Shown one piece after another: positions 32,013-37,154 of a stretch of DNA of 37,154 nucleotides (position 1 is its first letter; each line of letters begins with the position of its first letter). A model generated the notes under the pieces. The model was not told where the DNA came from. It did no database searches and saw nothing but the letters and a program-made list of their open reading frames with translations. This DNA is from a virus. Position numbers and translations under genes: made by a program. Location: the IMG/VR virus record IMGVR_UViG_3300046742_000121, positions 1-37,154 of that record. One strand, 5' to 3'.

Positions 32013-32088
32013 GCCATCGTAGCTCAGTTGGTAGAGCATTCCACTCGTAATGGAAAGGTCACCGGTTCGATTCCGGTCGATGGCTCCA
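32013..32088 (+). tRNA. tRNA-Thr (anticodon CGU)
   Basis: A full cloverleaf: acceptor GCCATCG/CGATGGC, D-arm GCTC/GAGC with AGTTGGTA loop, anticodon arm TTCCA/TGGAA with loop CTCGTAA (anticodon CGT, reading ACG), variable AGGTC, and T-arm ACCGG/CCGGT with TTCGATT. Discriminator T and an encoded CCA end at 32088. It looks functional. It may adjust codon supply for the phage. Its distance from the integrase makes it an unlikely attachment site in this map. Confidence 0.95.
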
Positions 32089-32154
32089 TTGAAAAACTAA
32101 AGTTGTGCTTTAGATTTGCAAGGTGTGATACTAGAATTAAGTAGTAACAACTCA

Positions 32155-32183
32155 TTGACTATTGGTTTTTAAGGACTTAGAAT
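32155..32183 (+). promoter_or_regulatory. Putative sigma70 promoter for the 32193 operon
   Basis: TTGACT (32155-32160), a 17-base spacer and TAGAAT (32178-32183) are close to consensus. Initiation would fall near 32190, only about three bases before the GTG of the cupin-like gene, so the first gene would be leaderless or start further in. Confidence 0.55.
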
Positions 32184-32192
32184 GTAAATAGT

Positions 32193-32699
32193 GTGGCTGA
32201 GCTAGCAGAGAAACCTAGATATTCACTTCAGGGGAGACCTGAGGTCAGAGAAGCTATGTCTCAACTGGAAAAGCACTGGGAGCAGGGGGAGCATGTGAAG
32301 GGTGACGAGTGGGTGCAGGTTGTGGATGGAGGCTTAGAGCATCAATTTATCAACGGGCTGTATGTGCGAATGGTAAGATTGCCCGCTGGAATGACCTTCA
32401 CAACAAAGATACATAAGAAGAAACATCCATTTTTTTTGATGTCGGGAAGATGTCGTGTAATCACGGATAAAGGATTCGAGATAATGGAGGGTCCGATGAT
32501 GGGAGTTACGGAACCAGGCACAAAAAGGCTTATGTATATTGAGGAGGAGGTTGTGTGGTACACAGTTCACCGGACAGATAAGACGAATCCGCAGGATGTG
32601 GAGGAAGAAGTCATAGCAAAAAATTTTTTAGAAGTGGAAGAAGGGGGCATAATGCATGAACCCACCCACCATATAACAGAAAGAACAGGAGAAAAGTAA
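32193..32699 (+). CDS. Cupin-like phage protein
   Basis: A 168-aa protein from GTG. The middle (GLYVRMVRLPAGMTFTTKIH, KKKHPFFLMSGRCRVIT, then GTKRLMYIEEEVVWYTVH) is a small beta-barrel of cupin type: the 'LPAG..FTTKIHKKKHPFFLMSG' hairpin and the later 'E...WYTVH' provide possible metal-binding His and Glu. Such cupin proteins are frequent in tailed-phage morphogenesis regions with unknown roles. No ribosome-binding site precedes the GTG. An in-frame ATG 21 codons later is an alternative start. Its stop overlaps the next start (TAATG). Confidence 0.65.
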   Translation: MAELAEKPRYSLQGRPEVREAMSQLEKHWEQGEHVKGDEWVQVVDGGLEHQFINGLYVRMVRLPAGMTFTTKIHKKKHPFFLMSGRCRVITDKGFEIMEGPMMGVTEPGTKRLMYIEEEVVWYTVHRTDKTNPQDVEEEVIAKNFLEVEEGGIMHEPTHHITERTGEK

Positions 32700-33640
32700 T
32701 GGCATTTGTAGCAGTATTACCAACAGCAGGAACGATTTTAGGCGGATTAGGGGCAGCAGCCTCTGCAATACCAGTAATTGGTAGTGTCGCAGCACCCGTA
32801 TTGGGTGGGTTAGGTGGAGCAGCCACCGCACTTGGTGCGGGAAACCTCATGGGTGCAGCATCTTCTCTTGGGAGTGGTATACTTGGTGGTGGTGCTGGAC
32901 TACTCGCAGGTGCAGATAAGTTAGTTGGAGGATTCCTTCCTAATGTAGTAGGGGGAATGATTACTCCACAACAAGGATTTTTAGGACATGGAGATAAAGC
33001 ATTACTAGGCGGGGCAGGGTTAGGTCTACTTGGTGGCCCTGGACAATTTCTCGGTGGACCCGCCGTGGCAGGAGCAGTACCCGCAGGTATAGCTGGAGCA
33101 GTTGGTGGAGGAGTGCCAGTCGCAGGGGGAGTTCCAGGTGCAGTACCTGTTGGAGTTGCCGGAGCAGTTGGTGGTGGAATACCCGCTAACATTGCTGAGC
33201 CTGCTGGTGGAATAGAAGGATTTTTAGGAAATGTGAAACAGAAGGTAGACCCAATACTTGACCCAGTCACAAAGGTAGGGGTAGGAGCAGGGCAAGTAAT
33301 GGATGTTTATAATAAGATAACAGGTAATGATGGTGGTCCAATGCCAGGAACCAATCAAACACCTGCTCAAGCAGCACAGAATCCACAGTATAATCCATAT
33401 GTCCCCACAACTAAGGCACAACCTGTTGCAATCCCTGTTAATGTAGGAGCAGCCGCAGGGGGTGGCCCAACAAGTATGGCAGTGCCCACTCAGCAAGTTG
33501 GTGGGGTTCCCGTGGCTTCTTATGTGCCTATGCAGGTCGAAAAAACCGAGGATGAGAAGGAAGAGGAGATTGAAGAGCTAAAGAATATGTTAGCTATGCA
33601 AGGAAACTTCCTTTCCGGTGTAGTAAATCGTACGGCATGA
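32699..33640 (+). CDS. Gly/Ala/Pro-rich hydrophobic protein, likely virion or membrane-active
   Basis: A 313-aa protein. Residues 1-170 are low-complexity Gly/Ala/Val/Pro (GGLGAAASAIPVIGSVAAPV; AVGGGVPVAGGVPGAVPVG), with repeated blocks 'VAGAVGGG(V/I)P' near the middle encoded by imperfect DNA repeats. A charged middle (VKQKVDPILDPVTKVGVGAG), a Pro/Gln-rich part and a C-terminal acidic coil (KTEDEKEEEIEELKNML) follow. This resembles membrane-penetrating or tail-channel-associated phage proteins, as inference only. Coupled on both sides by TAATG and ATGA. Confidence 0.65.
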   Translation: MAFVAVLPTAGTILGGLGAAASAIPVIGSVAAPVLGGLGGAATALGAGNLMGAASSLGSGILGGGAGLLAGADKLVGGFLPNVVGGMITPQQGFLGHGDKALLGGAGLGLLGGPGQFLGGPAVAGAVPAGIAGAVGGGVPVAGGVPGAVPVGVAGAVGGGIPANIAEPAGGIEGFLGNVKQKVDPILDPVTKVGVGAGQVMDVYNKITGNDGGPMPGTNQTPAQAAQNPQYNPYVPTTKAQPVAIPVNVGAAAGGGPTSMAVPTQQVGGVPVASYVPMQVEKTEDEKEEEIEELKNMLAMQGNFLSGVVNRTA

Positions 33641-33951
33641 TTTCACGAAAAAGATTCTCTCAGTGGATAAAGATATTGTATGGTGGCAATGTTCGCCTAC
33701 CTGAATGGATAAAAATAATTCGAGCAAGCTTACGCTTGCTCATTAATGGACAGGTAACTCGTCCTATTTGGAGGGCGAGGATGAAAGCATGTATGGCGTG
33801 CCCAATATATGATGTGACGAGTAAACGATGTCGCCCGCAGGAAAATTTATCAATGGGGTGTGGATGCTATGCTCCGTACCTTGCTTTGGTTAAAGAAAAC
33901 AACTGCTGGGGAAAAAAAGAATTTGGAGATAACTTCGGATGGAAAATATAA
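33637..33951 (+). CDS. Small Cys-rich, probably zinc-binding protein
   Basis: A 104-aa basic protein. Cys occur as CMACPIYDVTSKRC and GCGCYAPY, then NCWG, a spacing suited to one or two zinc sites. The first half is basic and amphipathic (EWIKIIRASLRLLINGQV). This CxxCP...C...CGC pattern is common in small phage proteins near virion genes, of unknown role. Starts inside the previous stop (ATGA). Confidence 0.7.
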   Translation: MISRKRFSQWIKILYGGNVRLPEWIKIIRASLRLLINGQVTRPIWRARMKACMACPIYDVTSKRCRPQENLSMGCGCYAPYLALVKENNCWGKKEFGDNFGWKI

Positions 33952-34112
33952 GTAATAACAATCGCCTCAAAAAGGAACTGCAAGCAGAGCAGAATATACT
34001 CAAAGCAGACTACGAGTATCTTCTGAACCGCGAAAAGAAGCTAGTGAGCGAGAAGCAACTCTTGCTCGACAAGCTACTTAAGCTTAAAGCAGTTCTCTCT
34101 GAAGCGAAATAA
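33939..34112 (+). CDS. 57-aa coiled-coil protein
   Basis: An ATG overlapping the Cys-rich gene by 13 bases opens a 57-codon frame whose product is an almost continuous charged helix (NNRLKKELQAEQNILKADYE; KLVSEKQLLLDKLLKLKAVL) with clear Leu heptads. Its stop is directly before the next GTG. It could be a small oligomeric partner or an Rz-like spacer; nothing further can be said. Confidence 0.65.
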   Translation: MENISNNNRLKKELQAEQNILKADYEYLLNREKKLVSEKQLLLDKLLKLKAVLSEAK

Positions 34113-34385
34113 GTGAATATAGAGCACTTAGAAGCTCGCCGCTATTTAGTGACGAGTCTAAGCAACTCTGACAATATTCATTTAGCTGACCTCGACGAAT
34201 ATGATGGTTTCGGGGAGTGTAGCTGTGAATATTGGCACTTTAATCTTGGTCCTAAGCTGAAGCTTGGTCAGCGTCCTTTTCGCTCTTGTCGTCACCTTCG
34301 GGCTGCTCGGGACTTTGAGAGGCGAATCGAGAGGCAAAATAAATCTCAAGACCAGCAAAGCAAAGAGCACCAAGTGCGTCACTAA
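34113..34385 (+). CDS. SWIM-type zinc finger-like protein
   Basis: GTG directly follows the coiled-coil stop. The 90-aa product has GECSCEYWHFNLGPKL, then FRSCRHLRAARD: the CxC...CxH arrangement of SWIM-type zinc fingers. The C-terminus is basic and polar (QNKSQDQQSKEHQVRH). Its last 134 bases overlap a coding frame on the opposite strand (34252-34485), so the C-terminal tail may be constrained by that gene. Confidence 0.6.
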   Translation: MNIEHLEARRYLVTSLSNSDNIHLADLDEYDGFGECSCEYWHFNLGPKLKLGQRPFRSCRHLRAARDFERRIERQNKSQDQQSKEHQVRH

Positions 34386-34485
34386 GCTTTACTTTCTCAT
34401 CTTTGTCCCCGTGCTGAAGGACTGTGCGGAGAATTTCATCCGCAAGTGCGTTATCGTTTTTGGTGGGTTTTGTTTTTTCTGTCAT
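34252..34485 (-). CDS. Unknown 77-aa acidic protein
   Basis: Coupled to the HNH gene by ATGA. The product has a helical, alanine-rich centre (KLSDALGALCFAGLEIYFAS) and a disordered acidic tail (PEQPEGDDKSEKDADQASA). It is the last gene of the right-hand - strand block and overlaps the + strand SWIM-like gene tail to tail by 134 bases. No family recognised. Confidence 0.55.
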   Translation of the reverse strand: MTEKTKPTKNDNALADEILRTVLQHGDKDEKVKLSDALGALCFAGLEIYFASRFASQSPEQPEGDDKSEKDADQASA

Positions 34486-34763
34486 ATTAAATAATTGTTT
34501 GCTCTAGCCCATGATGGGTTTTCGTGAATATTTGTGTGGCATTTGCGACACACACTTAACCAGGTATCTACCTCTAAATAGTTCTTTCCTCTCTTGTCCT
34601 TATGGTGAACATCGGTTGCTTTTCTCTTGGTACACACTTCACAGATTGGGAGCTTCTCGAGAAACTCCTTTCTTAGCTTCATGTATTCCTTTGCCTCCTT
34701 TGCTCTTTTTTGACTTACCCTTCGCAAGGGAGTCTTCCTCTTCAATGGTTGCCGCCTTTTCAT
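34482..34763 (-). CDS. HNH endonuclease
   Basis: A 93-aa protein with the small-phage HNH plan: basic start (MKRRQPLKRKTPLRRVSQKR), LPICEVCTKRKATDVHHKDK with the first zinc Cys pair and catalytic HH, then WLSVCRKCHTNIHENPSWAR with the second Cys pair and the last His. Known relatives nick DNA near cos sites or act with terminase, or are homing nucleases. Its start lies 125 bases inside the 3' part of the dNMP kinase gene, in another frame, which is unusual. Confidence 0.8.
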   Translation of the reverse strand: MKRRQPLKRKTPLRRVSQKRAKEAKEYMKLRKEFLEKLPICEVCTKRKATDVHHKDKRGKNYLEVDTWLSVCRKCHTNIHENPSWARANNYLI

Positions 34764-35259
34764 TCAAGTTTACCTCCTTGGTAATTAGTTCTTTGCTTAT
34801 CCCTGCTTCTGATATGTGACCATCCTGACCACCAACACCATCCCGAGAAAGGTTCCACACCTCACCGCCTAGGTCTAAAATCATTTTTGCTTCGTTATCG
34901 AACCTTACGTCATCAATGATGAAAATCTGAGAATCTGATTCTTCTATCCTATGCCTAGCTAGATTTACCCATATATCATTGGAAATAGTATTTCTTCCCC
35001 ACTCCGTACCCAATGTCTGGAGGCAGTGTCTAGCAGACACCCCTAAGTGTGGGATTATTCTTTCCTTATCATGCTTGATATAGTCTTCGTGAACGATGCA
35101 CCCGAGCATCTCTTTGAGTGGGGTAGCAAAACTCATTACCCGCACGATTGAATCTAATCCCTCTTGGTAGTATTCAAAGACCAATTGATTAGCAAAAGTT
35201 GATTTCCCCACACCCTTGGGACCCGCCAATCCTACTATTCGCTTATGCACAGAACTCAT
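34639..35259 (-). CDS. Deoxynucleoside monophosphate kinase
   Basis: A 206-aa P-loop kinase: GPKGVGKST at residues 13-21, SFATPLKEML (the dNMP-binding lid region), LQTLGTEWGRNTISNDIWV, IIDDVRFDNEA (Walker B and base recognition) and QDGHISEAG. This order is that of T4 gp1-type phage dNMP kinases, which supply dNDPs for phage DNA synthesis. The last 40 residues (SLAKGKSKKSKGGKGIHEAK) are low-complexity and encoded over the HNH gene's start, suggesting a C-terminal extension created by the overlap. Confidence 0.82.
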   Translation of the reverse strand: MSSVHKRIVGLAGPKGVGKSTFANQLVFEYYQEGLDSIVRVMSFATPLKEMLGCIVHEDYIKHDKERIIPHLGVSARHCLQTLGTEWGRNTISNDIWVNLARHRIEESDSQIFIIDDVRFDNEAKMILDLGGEVWNLSRDGVGGQDGHISEAGISKELITKEVNLNEKAATIEEEDSLAKGKSKKSKGGKGIHEAKKGVSREAPNL

Positions 35260-35809
35260 ACTTTAATATGTTATGTACTTCTAGCTCATCCTTTGCCGAG
35301 AAGTCCTCTTCCATGAATTGCCTTCTCCTCCTTGCGATGTTCCTGTCGACCTCGTAGTCGAATAGTTTTGTTTCACACAAGCAATCGAGTGGTACGCATA
35401 TCATTCGCGTCCTACCGCCATCTCCTCCACCAACAACCCATGCCCTGCCTTGAGCAAGCAAATGCATCAGCATAAACCTGAGTTGTTCAACAGGCCAAAT
35501 CCTCATGCCCTGTGTTCGCCACTTTGTTCTTACTGGCTCATCAGGGTCACTTATCACACATTCTTTAGTCAGAACATTACACCACCAAGTAGCCTTAGTG
35601 ATTAGTAATCCTGTCCTTATGAACCCATCGGGAGAGCTAGGGTCAACTCGCATATATTCAAATACCAAATTGCCCTTCTTGCTCCACATCCTATCCGCCT
35701 TGACTTCCACGGACCCCTCTCCCTCGAAGATGCGACATAACTGTTTTTCAAGTTCGCCACCAAATTCGAGGTCGAGGTCGAAATTCGACTTTTCAGGGGT
35801 CCTTGGCAT
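35243..35809 (-). CDS. PD-(D/E)XK nuclease-like protein
   Basis: A 188-aa protein. Glu residues in FGGELEKQL, then VEVKADRMW followed by KKGNLVFEY give the 'E...D/EVK.D...GN...E' signature of small phage PD-(D/E)XK proteins. A WWCNVL strand pair and a basic C-terminal helix (RNIARRRRQFMEEDF) follow. It lies between SSB and the dNMP kinase, where phage recombination exonucleases or Holliday resolvases are often found. Start and stop overlap the neighbours. Activity and substrate unknown. Confidence 0.6.
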   Translation of the reverse strand: MPRTPEKSNFDLDLEFGGELEKQLCRIFEGEGSVEVKADRMWSKKGNLVFEYMRVDPSSPDGFIRTGLLITKATWWCNVLTKECVISDPDEPVRTKWRTQGMRIWPVEQLRFMLMHLLAQGRAWVVGGGDGGRTRMICVPLDCLCETKLFDYEVDRNIARRRRQFMEEDFSAKDELEVHNILKYEFCA

Positions 35810-36150
35810 CAGTAAGGTTCTTCCTCGGATGAATCCTTAGAACCACCCACAAAACGGAATTTCTCCATTCTTAAGCGAGTGGCGGTAATTTTGTCTCCGC
35901 TCTTTCCTTCGTACTGCTCAGTACTCATGGATGCGAAGATAAGCAAGGGTTCCCCCTTTTTTACCTTAGATAGTGCTGCTTGGTTTTTCTCATTCCAAAC
36001 ATCCACATTATAGAAGGACGCGTGCTCCCCGTTCTTCCGGCGTTCATTTACTGCAACTCGGAGTTTCATCACTTGTCCACCTGAGGTATTGGTTACCTCT
36101 GGGTCAGCGACTACTCGTCCGAGGATGGTTACTTCGGCTGTTCCTAGCAT
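35809..36150 (-). CDS. ssb: Single-stranded DNA-binding protein
   Basis: The ATG at 36150 (MLGTAEVTILGRVVADPEVT) is chosen because AGGATA lies just upstream and the SSB homology begins there; a longer frame would overlap DnaB by over 100 bases. The OB-fold features are clear: NTSGGQVMKLRVAVNERR, FYNVDVWNEKNQAALSKVKK, GEPLLIFASM and GDKITATRLRMEKFRFV. The tail is short and acidic and ends SEEEPY, like the protein-interaction tip of bacterial SSBs (Pro then an aromatic). It protects ssDNA and likely contacts DnaB or the clamp loader. Adjacent to DnaB. Confidence 0.92.
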   Translation of the reverse strand: MLGTAEVTILGRVVADPEVTNTSGGQVMKLRVAVNERRKNGEHASFYNVDVWNEKNQAALSKVKKGEPLLIFASMSTEQYEGKSGDKITATRLRMEKFRFVGGSKDSSEEEPY

Positions 36151-36154
36151 ATCG

Positions 36155-37153
36155 TTATATCCTGTTTTGAGTTTTCTCAATGAAGTCGGATTGTGTTGCA
36201 GGTTTTGCATCACCCCCATTGAGTCTTGGTTGAACCTGCTCAACAAATCGCTGAGTCTTACGGTCAAATTTTATCTTGTCCCGAGAGTGTCCTGAGCGTC
36301 CGAATCTATTCTTCGCTACAATGACTGCACATTTCTCAGGGTCATCTCCTAGTATTTCTCTATGAAGTAGAATTACAGAATCTGCATCCTGCTCAATCGC
36401 ACCCGATTCACGAAGGTTGTGCATTCCTGGTTCTGTCTTGGACTTCTCAGATTCACGATTTAACTGACAGACAAGAAAGACTACGCATTCTAATTCTTTG
36501 GCGATTATCTTACATGTACGAGATATGTGAGCTACCTGTTGCTCTCTTGGCATCCCTTTGTCATCAGGAGTTAGCAATCCAACATAATCAACTACTACTG
36601 CATCAAGGGAGCCTCGACGCTTTATTAGCTTACATGCTGACCTGACTCTTGCGATGCTTTGGGAGGAGTCATCATCCACATAGATTGGCAACTTAGCTAT
36701 ATTGCTTAGTCCACTCTTTAGAAGCTCCCTGTCTGCCTCAGTGTCGAATCCTGATGCAAACTTAGATAAGTCTACTCCTGAATCTATGGCTGCGATTTTT
36801 TTCCATAACTGGTCAGCAGACATCTCAAGTGAAAAGATGGCGGTTGTTTTACCCTTTTTCCCTGCATGATATGCAAAGTTCATTGCTAGGGTTGTTTTCC
36901 CCACCGATGGACGGGCTGCCACAATTACCAATTGTCCGGCACGGAACCCACCATCCAACACTCCATTTAGCCAAGGCAAATGTGTTACAATGGATGCCCC
37001 TCCTTGCTTTCTTTCTTCCTCAATTCGCAGGGCGGTGTATTCGGTGAGTTCCTGTGCCGAACGCATGGTGCGCTCCTTCAAGTCCATCAGCTGATTGATT
37101 TTATTATCAATCATGATGCAGATTTGCTTCGGGTCGGTAGCACCATTTGCATC
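36155..37153 (-). CDS. dnaB: DnaB-type replicative helicase, N-terminus outside window
   Basis: The frame is open to the right edge (residues DANGATDPKQICI precede the Met at 37114), so only the linker and C-terminal RecA-like domain are seen. Counting from that Met: ARPSVGKTT at 67-75 (Walker A), FSLEMSA, VVVDYVGLL (Walker B), VVFLVCQLNRESE (motif H3), and RESGAIEQDADSVILLHRE with the arginine finger region after it. Known role: 5'-3' replicative helicase at the fork. A short low-complexity tail (QPRLNGGDAKPATQSDFIEK) ends it. SSB follows. Very sure. Confidence 0.92.
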   Translation of the reverse strand, partial: DANGATDPKQICIMIDNKINQLMDLKERTMRSAQELTEYTALRIEEERKQGGASIVTHLPWLNGVLDGGFRAGQLVIVAARPSVGKTTLAMNFAYHAGKKGKTTAIFSLEMSADQLWKKIAAIDSGVDLSKFASGFDTEADRELLKSGLSNIAKLPIYVDDDSSQSIARVRSACKLIKRRGSLDAVVVDYVGLLTPDDKGMPREQQVAHISRTCKIIAKELECVVFLVCQLNRESEKSKTEPGMHNLRESGAIEQDADSVILLHREILGDDPEKCAVIVAKNRFGRSGHSRDKIKFDRKTQRFVEQVQPRLNGGDAKPATQSDFIEKTQNRI

Positions 37154-37154
37154 C

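Noticed and set aside
32013-32088. tRNA-Thr as the integrase attachment site
   Set aside because: It lies 19 kb from the integrase and is complete. No copy of its 3' end was noticed near the integrase.
1-37154. CRISPR arrays and insertion sequences
   Set aside because: No regularly spaced repeats of CRISPR type, and no transposase gene with terminal repeats, were seen.

Overview
The window is part of a tailed dsDNA bacteriophage or prophage genome. It carries a giant virion-type polyvalent protein, a tyrosine integrase, a DnaB-SSB-nuclease-nucleotide kinase replication block, a phage tRNA, and dozens of short genes joined by ATGA/TAATG overlaps. The integrase suggests a temperate or formerly temperate phage. 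The host cannot be named from sequence alone. The small Lys-rich proteins and giant polyvalent protein resemble those of aquatic phages.

Layout. (1) 1-9.7 kb, + strand: a giant ORF of more than 3,200 codons, open at the left edge, with two HExxH metallopeptidase motifs and a membrane segment near the C-terminus. (2) 9.7-11.96 kb, + strand: a PD-(D/E)XK nuclease, a cassette of tiny Lys-rich proteins (several below 60 aa), a holin-like protein and two small acidic/basic proteins. (3) 11.9-29.76 kb, - strand: one long early-type gene array, here listed from low to high coordinate: integrase, SNF2-like helicase, a compact PRTRC ubiquitin-like cassette (ThiF/E1-like, E2-like protein B, protein F, Ubl-like protein C, an unknown protein, protein E), a stand-alone sigma region 4 protein, an AAA+ clamp-loader-like ATPase, a UDG-like protein, a DpdA/TGT-like enzyme, many unknown small proteins, a DnaA domain IV protein with a probable AUA start, and a minimal ATP-dependent ligase. 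(4) 29.76-31.45 kb: no credible protein gene. It holds a large, densely hairpinned RNA read from the - strand, containing a module that closely resembles the L1-stalk region of 23S rRNA, followed by an AT-rich repeat/palindrome region that may be an origin or control region. (5) 31.47-31.79 kb: a one-gene - strand unit with a strong terminator. (6) 32.0-34.4 kb, + strand: tRNA-Thr(CGU), a cupin-like protein, a Gly/Ala-rich protein and small Cys-rich or coiled-coil proteins. (7) 34.25-37.15 kb, - strand: small acidic protein, HNH, dNMP kinase, PD-(D/E)XK, SSB, and DnaB running off the right edge.

How it fits together. The right block and the AAA+, ligase, helicase and DnaA-IV proteins would replicate DNA. 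DpdA would modify it and the integrase would integrate or excise it. The sigma-4 protein could redirect host RNA polymerase. Two items stand out as possibly undescribed: the L1-stalk-bearing large RNA, and a phage-borne PRTRC ubiquitin-like system without the JAB peptidase, ParB or protein D in view. Family calls rest on motifs read by eye. No database search was run.
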